Below, one piece after another: positions 20,801 through 27,477 of a stretch of 64,000 nucleotides of DNA; position 1 is the stretch's first letter, and the number at the start of each line of letters is the position of its first letter. The notes under the pieces are model-generated. The model was not told where the DNA came from. It saw nothing but the letters and a program-made list of their open reading frames with translations, and searched no databases. A program made the translations under genes and the position numbers. The DNA comes from Pseudomonas sp. N3-W (lineage in GTDB: Bacteria > Pseudomonadota > Gammaproteobacteria > Pseudomonadales > Pseudomonadaceae), in contig NZ_CP103965.1 in the NCBI RefSeq assembly GCF_024970185.1, forward strand, positions 120,001-184,000, in the 5' to 3' direction.

Positions 20801-23567
20801 TTTTGCCGATGTCGATGGTGATGCTCTGGCCGTTGGTCAGCGTCACGACGACAGGCGAACCGGTGACGGGCTGACCGACAGTCGCGGTGTAGGTGACGGT
20901 GCCACCTTCCGCCGCCGTCTCGGAAGCGGTCAGCTTCACGATCGAGGTATCGATGGTGTCAGTGACGTTGGTCACTGCTGGAGCCGGATTCGTCGCCAGG
21001 TTCTCGAAGTTGCCACCAGCGGCATCCTTGACGGTGACTTCAACTTTGCCGGCGTCTTTGTAAACGTCATCGGCGGGCGCTGCGACGGTGACGGTGCCCG
21101 TGGTTTTGCCGGCGTCGATGGTAATCACCGCGCCGTTGGACAGCGTCACGGTCACCGGAGTACCGGCAGCGTTAGTCAAGGTCGCGGTGTAAACAATCGA
21201 GCCGCCCTCGGCCACCGTACCTGTCGCGGTCAGCGACAGCGTGGTGGTGTCGACGGTGTCGGTCACGGTGGTGCTAACTGGGGTCTTGTCGGCAACCAGG
21301 TTCTCGTAATTGCCGCCGCTCACGTCAGTAATCGAAGTGGTCAGCGGCGCATGGCCGTTCAATACATCGTTCGGCGCAACCGTGGTCACGGTGCCGGTGG
21401 TCTTGCCGATGTCGATGGTGATGTTCTGGCCGTTGGCCAGGGTCACGACCACAGGCGAGCCGGTGACTGGCTGGCCGACAGTGGCGGTGTAAGTGACGAT
21501 GCCGCCTTCCGCCGCAGTCTCGGTAGCCGTCAGTTTGACGGTGGACGTATCGATGGTATCGACAACGTTGGTCACTGCCGGAACGGTGCTTGGCACCAGG
21601 TTCTCGAAGTTGCCGCCAGTGGCGTCTTTAACGGTGACTTCAACCTTGCCGGCATCTTTATAAACGTCATCGGCCGGAGCGGCGACGGTCACGGTACCGG
21701 TGGTTTTACCCGCATCAATAGTGATCACGGCGCCGTTGGACAGCGTCACGGTGACCGGAGTACCGGCAGCGTTGGTCAATGTCGCGGTATAAACGATCTG
21801 GCCACCTTCGGCCACGGTGTCCGTCGCGGTCAGCGACAGCGTGGTGGTATCGACGGTGTCAGTCACGGTGGTCGAAACCGGCGTCTTGTCGGCGACCAGG
21901 TTCTCGTAATTACCACCGCTCACGTCAGTAATCGAAGTGGTCAGCGGAGCATGGCCGTTCAATACATCGTTCGGCGCAACCGTGGTCACGGTGCCGGTGG
22001 TCTTGCCGATGTCGATGGTGATGTTCTGGCCGTTGGCCAGGGTCACGACCACAGGTGAACCGGTGACTGGCTGGCCGACAGTGGCGGTGTAAGTGACGGT
22101 GCCGCCTTCCGCCGCAGTCTCGGTAGCCGTCAGTTTGACGGTGGACGTATCGATGGTATCGACAACGTTGGTCACTGCCGGAACGGTGCTTGGCACCAGA
22201 TTCTCGAAGTTGCCGCCAGTGGCGTCTTTAACGGTGACTTCAACCTTGCCGGCATCTTTGTAAACGTCATCGGCCGGAGCGGCGACGGTCACGGTACCGG
22301 TGGTTTTACCCGCATCAATAGTGATCACGGCGCCGTTGGACAGCGTCACGGTGACCGGAGTACCGGCAGCGTTGGTCAAGGTCGCGGTGTAAACAATCGA
22401 GCCGCCCTCGGCAACCGTACCGGTGGCGCTCAACGACAGCGTGGTGGTGTCGATCGAGTCGGTAATAGTGGTTACAGCCGGGGCTGGATTCGGCGTCAAC
22501 TGTTCGAAATTACCGCCAGTCGCCCCGGTAATCGTGGTCGTCACCGTGCTGCCGTTGTTATAGACGTCGTTGGCCGGCGTCGGCACGTTCACGGTGCCGG
22601 TGCTCTTGCCGGCGTCGATGGTGATGACCGAACCGTTGGACAGGGTGACGGTGACCGGCGTCTGCGCCGGGTTGGTCAGGGTCGCGGTGTAGGTGATCTG
22701 GCCGCCTTCGGTGACATTCGAACCCGCCGTCAGGGTGACGGTGGTGGTGTCGATGGTGTCGGTGACCTGGGTCACGGCCGGTGTAGTCGGGACCGTGACC
22801 GCGATGCCGCTGCCGCCCGTGGTGCCAGTGACGGTCACGCTGATCTGCGTCGCGTCGTTATAAACAGTGTCGTGCGGCGCCAGTGGCACGTTGACGGTGC
22901 CCGTGGTCTGGCCGGCCTGAATCACGATCACCGAGCCGTTGGACAGGGTGATGCTCAGGTCGGTCAGCGGTGCCTGGGTCAGGGTCGCGGTGTACGTCAG
23001 CACACCCCCGGCTTCGGTGATGGTCGGCGTGGCGCCGAGCGTCAGGGTCGAGGCGCGCACGGCATTGGTCGTGGTGTCAGTGTTCTGGCCGCCGACGAAA
23101 TTCTGTGTGGTCAACGCGGAAGATCCGATGCCCGCCGTCGGGAAGCCGATGTTCGGGTCAACCCGGCCAGCGGTGGCATCGAGCACCACGAAGCTGTGTC
23201 CGCCACCCGCTGCGCCGCCAGTGCCTACGGCGGCCGGCCCGGCTGCTGCCGCTTCAAATGCGGTGGTCGGGTCGACGCCGGCGGCGATGGCTTGCTGCAG
23301 TTCTTCAACCGATGGCGCGGCTTGTGCAGTGGCTGCTGCCAGGTCGGTGCTGGAGTCCGGCGCGGTACCGCTCCACTGAGTGTCGCGCCCCAGGTCCAGG
23401 GTGCGGCCATCCGCCAGTTCCAGTGTGACGGCACCCGCAGTACCGGTGTCTACCTGATCGCCGACAAACAACCGGTCGCCTTCAACGAGTACACGGCGGA
23501 TGCCCTCTGGGGACACCACGAAAACCTGACCGACAATGCTTTTGACGATGGCAACAACACTGCTCAT
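8832..23567 (-). CDS. lapA: LapA, giant RTX surface adhesin
   Basis: A 4911-residue biofilm adhesin secreted by LapEBC and held in the outer membrane until LapG cuts it. The N-terminal retention module (MSSVVAIVKSIVGQVFVVSP) is followed by the LapG site at A108-A109 and two divergent repeats. Then come 33 regular units of 100 residues (about 372-3671), a Calx-beta-like unit (about 3672-3800), cadherin-like segments, a PA14/GLEYA-like segment (about 4080-4215), and a von Willebrand A domain (about 4400-4530) with the MIDAS motif DSSGS. About eight GGxGxD RTX nonapeptides and a C-terminal type I secretion signal end the protein. I start it at ATG 23567 because GGAGAG sits just upstream and the protein then begins with the conserved retention module; an in-frame ATG seven codons earlier is less likely. 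Length and order match characterised LapA, but repeat number is strain-specific. Confidence 0.97.
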   Translation of the reverse strand: MSSVVAIVKSIVGQVFVVSPEGIRRVLVEGDRLFVGDQVDTGTAGAVTLELADGRTLDLGRDTQWSGTAPDSSTDLAAATAQAAPSVEELQQAIAAGVDPTTAFEAAAAGPAAVGTGGAAGGGHSFVVLDATAGRVDPNIGFPTAGIGSSALTTQNFVGGQNTDTTTNAVRASTLTLGATPTITEAGGVLTYTATLTQAPLTDLSITLSNGSVIVIQAGQTTGTVNVPLAPHDTVYNDATQISVTVTGTTGGSGIAVTVPTTPAVTQVTDTIDTTTVTLTAGSNVTEGGQITYTATLTNPAQTPVTVTLSNGSVITIDAGKSTGTVNVPTPANDVYNNGSTVTTTITGATGGNFEQLTPNPAPAVTTITDSIDTTTLSLSATGTVAEGGSIVYTATLTNAAGTPVTVTLSNGAVITIDAGKTTGTVTVAAPADDVYKDAGKVEVTVKDATGGNFENLVPSTVPAVTNVVDTIDTSTVKLTATETAAEGGTVTYTATVGQPVTGSPVVVTLANGQNITIDIGKTTGTVTTVAPNDVLNGHAPLTTSITDVSGGNYENLVADKTPVSTTVTDTVDTTTLSLTATDTVAEGGQIVYTATLTNAAGTPVTVTLSNGAVITIDAGKTTGTVTVAAPADDVYKDAGKVEVTVKDATGGNFENLVPSTVPAVTNVVDTIDTSTVKLTATETAAEGGIVTYTATVGQPVTGSPVVVTLANGQNITIDIGKTTGTVTTVAPNDVLNGHAPLTTSITDVSGGNYENLVADKTPVSTTVTDTVDTTTLSLTATGTVAEGGSIVYTATLTNAAGTPVTVTLSNGAVITIDAGKTTGTVTVAAPADDVYKDAGKVEVTVKDAAGGNFENLATNPAPAVTNVTDTIDTSIVKLTASETAAEGGTVTYTATVGQPVTGSPVVVTLTNGQSITIDIGKTTGTVTTIAPNDVLNGHAPLTNSITNVSGGNYENLIADKTPVSTTVTDTIDTTSLSLTATDTVVEGGQIVYTATLTNAAGTPVTVTLSNGAVITIDAGKTTGTVTIPAPADDVYKDAGKVEATISTATGGNFENLVPNTAPAVTNVTDTIDTSFVKLTATETAAEGGTVTYTATVGQPVTGSPVVVTLANGQTITIDIGKTTGSVNAVAPNDALNGHAPLTNSITDVSGGNYENLVADKTPVSTTVTDTVDTTTLSLTATDTVAEGGSIVYTATLTNAAGTPVTVTLSNGAVITIDAGKTTGTVTVAAPADDVYKDAGKVEVTVKDAAGGNFENLATNPAPAVTNVTDTIDTSTVKLTATETAAEGGTVTYTATVGQPVTGSPVVVTLANGQTITIDIGKTTGTVNAIAPNDALNGHAPLTNSITDVSGGNYENLVADKTPVSTTVTDTVDTTTLSLTATDTVAEGGSIVYTATLTNAAGTPVTVTLSNGAVITIDAGKTTGTVTVAAPADDVYKDAGKVEVTVKDAAGGNFENLATNPAPAVTNVTDTIDTSTVKLTATETAAEGGTVTYTATVGQPVTGSPVTVTLANGQTITIDIGKTSGTVDAVAPNDALNGYAPLTTSITDVSGGNYENLVADKTPVSTTVTDTVDTTTLSLTATDTVAEGGQIVYTATLTNAAGTPVTVTLSNGAVITIDAGKTTGTVTVAAPADDVYKDAGKVEVTVKDAAGGNFENLATNPAPAVTNVTDTIDTSTVKLTATETAAEGGTVTYTATVGQPVTGSPVVVTLANGQNITIDIGKTSGTVDAVAPNDALNGHAPLTNSITDVSGGNYENLVADKTPVSTTVTDTVDTTTLSLTATDTVAEGGSIVYTATLTNAAGTPVTVTLSNGAVITIDAGKTTGTVTVAAPADDVYKDAGKVEVTVKDAAGGNFENLATNPAPAVTNVTDTIDTSTVKLTATETAAEGGTVTYTVTVGQPVTGSPVTVTLANGQNITIDIGKTTGTVTAIAPNDALNGHAPLTNSITNVSGGNYENLVADKTPVSTTVTDTVDTTTLSLTATDTVAEGGQIVYTATLTNAAGTPVTVTLSNGAVITIDAGKTTGTVTVAAPADDVYKDAGKVEVTVKDAAGGNFENLATNPAPAVTNVTDTIDTSTVKLTATETAAEGGTVTYTATVGQPVTGSPVVVTLANGQNITIDIGKTTGTVTTVAPNDVLNGHAPLTTSITDVSGGNYENLVADKTPVSTTVTDTVDTTTLSLTATDTVAEGGQIVYTATLTNAAGTPVTVTLSNGAVITIDAGKTTGTVTVAAPADDVYKDAGKVEVTVKDAAGGNFENLATNPAPAVTNVTDTIDTSTVKLTATETAAEGGTVTYTATVGQPVTGSPVVVTLANGQNITIDIGKTTGTVTTVAPNDVLNGHAPLTTSITDVSGGNYENLVADKTPVSTTVTDTVDTTTLSLTATDTVAEGGQIVYTATLTNAAGTPVTVTLSNGAVITIDAGKTTGTVTVAAPADDVYKDAGKVEVTVKDAAGGNFENLATNPAPAVTNVTDTIDTSTVKLTATETAAEGGTVTYTATVGQPVTGSPVVVTLANGQTITIDIGKTTGTVNAIAPNDALNGHAPLTNSITNVSGGNYENLVADKTPVSTTVTDTVDTTTLSLTATDTVAEGGQIVYTATLTNAAGTPVTVTLSNGAVITIDAGKTTGTVTVAAPADDVYKDAGKVEVTVKDAAGGNFENLATNPTPAVTNVTDTIDTSTVKLTATETAAEGGTVTYTATVGQPVTGSPVVVTLANGQTITIDIGKTTGTVNAIAPNDALNGHAPLTNSITNVSGGNYENLVADKTPVSTTVTDTVDTTTLSLTATDTVAEGGQIVYTATLTNAAGTPVTVTLSNGAVITIDAGKTTGTVTVAAPADDVYKDAGKVEVTVKDAAGGNFENLATNPAPAVTNVTDTIDTSTVKLTATETAAEGGTVTYTATVGQPVTGSPVTVTLANGQNITIDIGKTTGTVTAIAPNDALNGHAPLTNSITNVSGGNYENLVADKTPVSTTVTDTIDTTTLSLTATDTVAEGGQIVYTATLTNAASTPVTVTLSNGAVITIDAGKTTGTVTVAAPADDVYKDAGKVEVTVKDAAGGNFENLATNPAPAVTNVTDTIDTSTVKLTATETAAEGGTVTYTATVGQPVTGSPVVVTLANGQNITIDIGKTTGTVTAIAPNDALNGHAPLTNSITDVSGGNYENLVADKTPVSTTVTDTIDTTNLSLSATGTVAEGGQIVYTATLTNAAGTPVTVTLSNGAVITIDAGKTTGTVTVPAPADDVYKDAGTVQATIKTATGGNFESLVSSTTPAVTNVTDTIDTSTVKLTATGTAAEGGTVTYTATVGQPVTGSPVVVTLANGQNITIDIGKTTGTVTTIAPNDVLNGHAPLTNSITNVSGGNYENLVADKTPVSTTITDTIDTTNLSLSATGTVAEGGQIVYTATLTNAAGTPVTVTLSNGAVITIDAGKTTGTVTVAAPADDVYKDAGTVQATIKTATGGNFESLVSSTTPAVTNVTDTIDTSTVKLTATGTAAEGGTVTYTATVGQPVTGSPVTVTLANGQNITIDIGKTTGTVTTIAPNDVLNGHAPLTNSITNISGGNYENLVADKTPVSTTVTDTIDTTNLSLTATGTVAEGGQITYTATLTNAAGTPVTVTLSNGSVITIDAGKTTGTVTVPAPADDVYKDAGTVQATITNATGGNFENLATSSTPAVTNVTDTIDTTQVSITGSTSVTEGQTASYTVSLTHPAQTDVTLKIVYSGTATDGSDFTGVYTVKIPAGASTATFNVATIDDKITENTENFVVKIDSATGGNFENLAISTTNGSVSTTIIDNDAPPVIDLDANDSSGATGADYKVTFTEGTAGQGVSIADTDLKITDPDSTMLTGATIVLTNRQPGDSLNLGNSVNGITINANSKDGSITLTLSGNATLADYMQQIKNISFTNNSHDPSTVPRTITVTVTDGGNYSNVATTTVNVVAVNDAPTAAPVNVTGTEDTPLILGWSTFGVSDVDSPASSLGVKITGLPGEGKLQYLNGSTWTDVTSNQTVSKADIDAGKLRFLPDANESGTNGYGGTGLGNNQADYAQIKFQPTDGQALGNTGTVTIDITPVADAPSLSIADNSVKSTGLTKEVWTGLAGLGTDGSGAPTATLKSVIDAAGTPNTIGTVTNVQSDGSVTAGTASKTFGLIYLEAGKTYTFTGTGDDSLLVTIGGNQVAATTWGAGGQLNGSFTPTTSGYYTLDIYHHNQSGPGSYDVNLSVNGGTAIDLSSAGVPLYTGVADLAASGVTVSDLHGANGEGYYDGYKLNEGAEGTSVNLTAINTALTDTDGSESLSVKISGIPAGAVLTDGAGHTFTATATSGEANVTGWSLGTLTVTPPTYYNGQFNLTVTSTSTEALGGSAVTTAQIPVTVYPAVYNAITGTSGSDTVTGTDGNDIMVADIGGLTVVPGTNYNIAFMVDSSGSMSASSITAAKASLTSVFSTLMQSMGGNSGTVKIFLVDFDTQVNKSVSVNLNDPNALATLKTVLDSMSSGGGTNYEDVFKTTANWFQSTDAVSNTGAKNLTYFITDGQPTYYQSGEQTNPTLYGTVKLDDVVKTSNYKPGDTFSTYIDSTHYLSIASNGAAQLQTYTTKYGWSATNLGTVHAQGDGTYELSNLAGSGNSTTQTTVDNANSSFAILNGLSHVDAIGINSGVGLSDLKPYDTDKNPQTNIDPKDLANSIIGHTEATLPGNDTVSGGNGNDILFGDLVSFNGIAGEGYQAMQAYVAQQTGVDVSKVTTSNVHQFITEHYAAFDVSGAHDGNDTLLGGAGNDILFGQGGDDVLDGGKGNDILLGGTGNDTLIGGPGNDILIGGAGADTFVWKAGDTGNDVIKDFNANEGDRIDLRDLLQGETGSTIDNFLKITTVDGVSSLQVSSGGKFNSADATAAAPDVTIKLEGNNWSTANIHSLIAGSDPTIKVDHNNT
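9090..9535 (-). other. LapA RTX calcium-binding nonapeptide region
   Basis: Two blocks of GGxGxDxLx repeats are visible, for example GGAGNDILFGQGGDDVLDGG and GGTGNDTLIGGPGNDILIGG. Each folds into a calcium-bound beta-roll after export and precedes the uncleaved C-terminal secretion signal encoded at about 8835-9080. Confidence 0.9.
12556..22455 (-). repeat. LapA tandem repeat array, 33 x 300 bp
   Basis: Thirty-three units of exactly 300 bp (100 residues) alternate between type A (TLSLTATDTVAEGGQIVYTA) and type B (TVKLTATETAAEGGTVTYTA), giving 17 A and 16 B. The phase never shifts: equivalent codons occur at the same offset from 22455 down to 12556. Neighbouring units differ mostly by synonymous changes, and one 600-bp dimer is duplicated perfectly at 16129-17423. 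Confidence 0.95.
23238..23252 (-). other. LapG cleavage site in LapA (AAAAG, residues 106-110)
   Basis: Four alanines and a glycine follow FE at residues 104-105. The alanine pair A108-A109 before G110 sits at the position where LapG is reported to cut P. fluorescens LapA. The common form is TAAG; here the preceding residue is Ala, which fits the loose [T/A/P]AA[G/N] consensus. Confidence 0.8.
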
Positions 23568-23682
23568 TGAAGACTCTCCGGGTGTCACGTTCAGTTGACT
23601 TCCATGGACCTGATGGCGAACTCGCCAATCAGTCTGGACGACCTTTTAAAATGATTAACGTACAAGATTGACGCTATTTTTC

Positions 23683-23696
23683 GTCAATAAATTGGC
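23683..23696 (+). promoter_or_regulatory. Putative FleQ box GTCAATAAATTGGC
   Basis: It matches the published FleQ consensus GTCAATAAATTGAC in 13 of 14 positions. FleQ is a c-di-GMP-responsive regulator known to control lapA in P. putida. The site lies about 116 bp upstream of the lapA start. Confidence 0.65.
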
Positions 23697-23721
23697 AGTA
23701 TTTTTTCGCTATTAACTTTAT

Positions 23722-23735
23722 GCCAAACTATTGAC
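23722..23735 (-). promoter_or_regulatory. Second, weaker FleQ-like box
   Basis: On the minus strand it reads GTCAATAGTTTGGC, which matches the FleQ consensus in 11 of 14 positions. It lies 26 bp beyond the first box in opposite orientation. Confidence 0.4.
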
Positions 23736-23925
23736 CTTATGGGTGCCATCCTAAACAATCGCCCCTGTAATGTCACATTGATATTTTCGCGGCGACCTGT
23801 CCTACAACGTGTGATCCAGTTCCTGTTTTGAACTTTCCGACATACGGTCATTCCGGTTGCCATCATCCGACGCAGCACCCCTGTTTGCTGTGATTCAAGA
23901 CAAGAAGTTCCGGGAAATTCATATC

Positions 23926-25278
23926 ATGCGTTTGCACTTGTTCAAGGCTCTACCCTTCGCCCTTGCCGCCAGTTTCGTTCAGGCGCAATCCCTTCCGGAA
24001 GCGATGCAGCAAGCGCTGGATGTCCATCCGGAAATCCAGGCAGGGGTCAACAGCCGATTGGCCGCGGATTATCAATTAAAGGCCGCCAAAGGTGGATACC
24101 TGCCACGGGTCGATTTGCTGGGCGGGTACGGTCGCGAAAGCTCGGACAACGCCACCACTCGGGCCGACACTGGCAGTAATCACTGGGAAACCCTGAACCG
24201 TGGCGAGTCGAGCGTGCGCCTCACGCAAATGGTTTTTGACGGTTTTGCGACGTCCAGCGAAGTAGGGCGTCAACAAGCCACCGTCAATTCCCGCGCCTAT
24301 GCCTTGCTGGGCACCTCGGAGCGCACCGGGCTGACCGTCGCCCAGGTCTATCTCGACGTGCTGACCCGCCGTGAATTCGTGCGTCTGGCCGAAGAAAACC
24401 TGAAAAGCCACGAGCGTATTTTCGACCAGATCAAACTGCGCACCTCGCGCGGTGTCGGCAGCGGTGCTGACCTGGACCAGGCCGAAGCGCGTATGGCCCA
24501 GGCCCGCAACAACCTGATTACCGAGCAGACCAACCTGGCCGACGCCGAGACCAACTTCCTCGCCGCCGTGGGCCAGATGCCCGATCAATTGGAGCGCCCG
24601 GCACCGTTCATGGCAATGTTGCCGGCCAACCTGAATGAAGCCCGCCAGCAAATGCTGGAAAACAGCCCGATCCTGCGCTCCGCCGAGTCCGATATTTCCG
24701 CCGCCGAGAAGCAGTACGAAGCTGCCAAGTCGACCTTCTACCCGCGCTTCGATGCCGAGCTGGGTCGCACCGCCGACAACAACCTCGATGGTCAGGTTGG
24801 CCACAACAATGAATGGCAAGCCATGCTGCGCATGCGCTTCAACGTGTTTGCCGGTGGCAGCAACAAGGCTGACCTGGAATCCAAGGCCTACCTGTCCACC
24901 CAGGCGCTGGATATCCGCAACAACGCCCTGCGCGAGCTGAACCAGGAGCTTGGCCTGGCCTGGAACGCCCAGAACAATGCCAACGCCCAGGTGCCGATCG
25001 CTCAGGAATATGTGGACCGCAGCACCGCCGTGCGCACCGCGTATCAGCAGCAGTTCAGCCTTGGCCAGCGTACTTTGCTCGACTTGCTCGACAGCGAAAA
25101 CGAGCTGTTCACCGCTTCCCGCCGTCTGGCCGAGATCAGAAACATTCAGTTATTTACTCAGTACCGAATCAAGGCGACCATGGGCGAGTTGCTCAAGAGC
25201 CAGGGAGTGGTCGCACCGTTGGCATCCGTCGTGCAGAACGACGTGAAGCCAAAGGTCCAGCTGCCCGGTATGAACTGA
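23926..25278 (+). CDS. lapE: LapE, TolC-family outer-membrane channel of the LapA exporter
   Basis: A 450-residue outer-membrane efflux protein. The signal peptide MRLHLFKALPFALAASFVQA ends in a plausible AXA-type site, and two TolC-type helical repeats follow (about 25-215 and 235-430), with GVGSGADLDQAEARMAQARN and FSLGQRTLLDLLDSENELF as the characteristic inter-repeat helices. I chose ATG 23926 because the signal peptide begins there; an upstream in-frame start would place 23 polar residues before it. It heads the lapE-lapB-lapC operon and completes the type I channel for LapA. Confidence 0.95.
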   Translation: MRLHLFKALPFALAASFVQAQSLPEAMQQALDVHPEIQAGVNSRLAADYQLKAAKGGYLPRVDLLGGYGRESSDNATTRADTGSNHWETLNRGESSVRLTQMVFDGFATSSEVGRQQATVNSRAYALLGTSERTGLTVAQVYLDVLTRREFVRLAEENLKSHERIFDQIKLRTSRGVGSGADLDQAEARMAQARNNLITEQTNLADAETNFLAAVGQMPDQLERPAPFMAMLPANLNEARQQMLENSPILRSAESDISAAEKQYEAAKSTFYPRFDAELGRTADNNLDGQVGHNNEWQAMLRMRFNVFAGGSNKADLESKAYLSTQALDIRNNALRELNQELGLAWNAQNNANAQVPIAQEYVDRSTAVRTAYQQQFSLGQRTLLDLLDSENELFTASRRLAEIRNIQLFTQYRIKATMGELLKSQGVVAPLASVVQNDVKPKVQLPGMN

Positions 25279-25320
25279 GCAGGACCTTAATTGTTCAATT
25301 GTTAGCCAAGAGTGCCGAGC

Positions 25321-27477
25321 GTGGAATCAGAAGTCAGTCGAGTTCAACTCATTCATGATCCACGCGCGATGCATGACGATCCGTTACTGGACGGCCTGCT
25401 GGCCTTGTGCACCCTGCACCAGAAACCGGCCAGCGCCGCGATGCTGACCACCGGCTTGCCGTTGCCCAAACAGCGTTTGAGTGTCGAGTTGCTGCCCCGT
25501 GCGGCGGCTCGTGCCGGGCTGCAAGGGCGGGTGCTGGTGCGCAAGCTGGAAGACATTCCGGCCATCGCCATGCCGGCGCTGTTGCTGCTCAAGGACGGTC
25601 GCAGCGCAGTGCTGCTCGGCTGGCAGGGTGAAGACCAGGCTCGTGTGCTGCTCAGCGAAACCGACGGTGGCGAGAGCCTGGTCAGCCGCGAACTGTTGGC
25701 CGACGACTACATCGGCAAAGTCTTCTTCGCCCAACCGCAACACAAATTCGACGTCAACCACGGCACGCTGATCCCGCGTGCGCGCTCGTGGTTCCGCGAC
25801 ACCCTCAAGCGTTCGCGCTGGCTGTATGCCGACGCCATCGCCGCCAGCTTCCTGATCAACATCATCGCCATGGCCGCGCCGCTGTTCGTGATGAACGTCT
25901 ACGACCGCGTGGTGCCGAACCAGGCCGAATCGACCCTGTGGGTATTGGCCATCGGCATCACCGGTGCCTATCTGTTCGACCTGATTCTCAAAAGCCTGCG
26001 CAGCCTGTGCCTGGACCTGGCCGGCAAGAAAACCGACCTGATCATCTCGGCGACGCTGTTCGAACGCATCGTCGGCATGGCCATGAAATGCCGCCCGGCC
26101 CGGGTCGGCAGCTTCGCCCAGAACATCCACGAGTTTCAGAGCCTGCGCGACTTTCTCGCCTCGCTGACCCTGACCAGCCTGATCGATCTGCCGTTCACCC
26201 TGCTGATCTTCATGGTCATCGCCATCCTTGGCGGGCATCTGGTGTGGATTCCGGTGCTGGCGTTCCCGATTGCCCTGCTGATCGGCTACGCCTTGCAGAA
26301 GCCGCTGGTAGCGACCATGGAACGGACCATGGCCCTGGCCGCCGAGCGTCAGTCGAGCCTGATCGAAACCCTGGCCGGCCTCGATGCGGTGAAGGTCAAC
26401 AACGCCGAAAGCGAGCGTCAGTACCAGTGGGAGCAGACCATCGGCACCCTCAGCCGCCTCGAACTGCGGGTGAAAATGCTCTCCGGTCTGGCGATGAACA
26501 TCACCCTGCTGATCCAGCAACTGGCCGGTGTGATCATGATCGTCTTCGGCGTGTACCAGATCATCGACGGCAAGCTGAGCATGGGCGGCCTGATTGCCTG
26601 CTACATGCTCAGCGGTCGCGCCCTCAGCCCGCTGGCGTCGCTGTCCGGCCTGCTGACCCGCTACCAGCAAGCCCGGGTCACCATGGTCTCGGTCGATCAG
26701 ATGATGGAGCTGCCACAAGAACGCAATTTCGAAGAGCGCCCGCTGAGCCGCAAGGTATTGCAGGGCGCCATCGAGTGCCGTCAGTTGAACTTCACCTACC
26801 CGAACCAGCAAAATCCGGCGCTGAAGAACATCAACCTGATCATCAAGCCCGGCGAGAAAATCGGCATCATCGGCCGCAGTGGCTCGGGCAAAAGCTCGCT
26901 GGCCAAACTGCTGGTGGGCCTGTATCAGCCGGATGACGGCGCGCTGTTGGTCGACGGCGTCGACATTCGCCAGATCGACGTCAGCGAACTTCGCCACAAC
27001 ATCGGCTACGTACCCCAGGACATCCAGCTACTCGCCGGCACGCTGCGCGACAACCTGGTCTCCGGCGCGCGTTACGTCGAAGACGAAATGGTGCTGCAAG
27101 CCGCCGAACTGGCGGGCGTGCATGAGTTCGCCCGTCTGCATCCGCAAGGCTATGAACTGCAAGTCGGCGAGCGCGGGCAGAACCTGTCCGGCGGTCAGCG
27201 GCAGAACGTCGCCCTGGCCCGTGCGCTGCTGCTCAACCCGCCGATCCTGCTGCTCGACGAACCGACCAGCGCGATGGACAACACCGGCGAAGAACGCCTC
27301 AAGCAACGGCTCGCCGCCGTGGTTGAAAACAAGACCGTGGTGCTGGTGACGCACCGGGCGTCACTGTTGTCGCTGGTGGATCGCCTGTTGGTGATCGACC
27401 GAGGACAGATTCTCGCCGATGGCCCGAAAGCCGTAGTGATGGAAGCGTTGAAAAAGGGGCAGATCAGTGTTGCTTAA
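25321..27477 (+). CDS. lapB: LapB, type I secretion ABC transporter ATPase/permease
   Basis: About 718 residues. The N-terminal C39-like domain (about 15-135) lacks the catalytic cysteine, as in RTX exporters that recognise but do not cut their substrate. It is followed by six transmembrane helices (about 150-430) and a nucleotide-binding domain with Walker A GRSGSGKSS near 518, signature LSGGQRQ and Walker B ILLLDEPTSAMD. It powers LapA export. The start is GTG; 25321 (MESEVSRVQL) resembles related proteins, while a GTG three codons earlier at 25312 is also possible. It lies 42 nt after lapE and overlaps lapC by 11 nt, so the three are translated together. Confidence 0.95.
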   Translation: MESEVSRVQLIHDPRAMHDDPLLDGLLALCTLHQKPASAAMLTTGLPLPKQRLSVELLPRAAARAGLQGRVLVRKLEDIPAIAMPALLLLKDGRSAVLLGWQGEDQARVLLSETDGGESLVSRELLADDYIGKVFFAQPQHKFDVNHGTLIPRARSWFRDTLKRSRWLYADAIAASFLINIIAMAAPLFVMNVYDRVVPNQAESTLWVLAIGITGAYLFDLILKSLRSLCLDLAGKKTDLIISATLFERIVGMAMKCRPARVGSFAQNIHEFQSLRDFLASLTLTSLIDLPFTLLIFMVIAILGGHLVWIPVLAFPIALLIGYALQKPLVATMERTMALAAERQSSLIETLAGLDAVKVNNAESERQYQWEQTIGTLSRLELRVKMLSGLAMNITLLIQQLAGVIMIVFGVYQIIDGKLSMGGLIACYMLSGRALSPLASLSGLLTRYQQARVTMVSVDQMMELPQERNFEERPLSRKVLQGAIECRQLNFTYPNQQNPALKNINLIIKPGEKIGIIGRSGSGKSSLAKLLVGLYQPDDGALLVDGVDIRQIDVSELRHNIGYVPQDIQLLAGTLRDNLVSGARYVEDEMVLQAAELAGVHEFARLHPQGYELQVGERGQNLSGGQRQNVALARALLLNPPILLLDEPTSAMDNTGEERLKQRLAAVVENKTVVLVTHRASLLSLVDRLLVIDRGQILADGPKAVVMEALKKGQISVA

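Larger units (their letters stand above)
23568..23925. promoter_or_regulatory. Divergent lapA / lapEBC regulatory region
   Basis: This 358-nt AT-rich gap separates divergent lapA and lapE. It holds two FleQ-box-like sequences, the inverted repeat ATTGACG-N8-CGTCAAT at 23667-23688, and AT-rich tracts suited to promoters. No gene is seen in it. Confidence 0.7.

Noticed and set aside
19551..22058. 835-codon plus-strand frame opposite lapA
   Set aside because: Same cause as the previous one: an antisense shadow of the repeat array.
25384..26997. 537-codon minus-strand frame opposite lapB
   Set aside because: The plus strand encodes a complete, motif-rich ABC transporter. The antisense product is Gln/His/Arg-rich with no family match.
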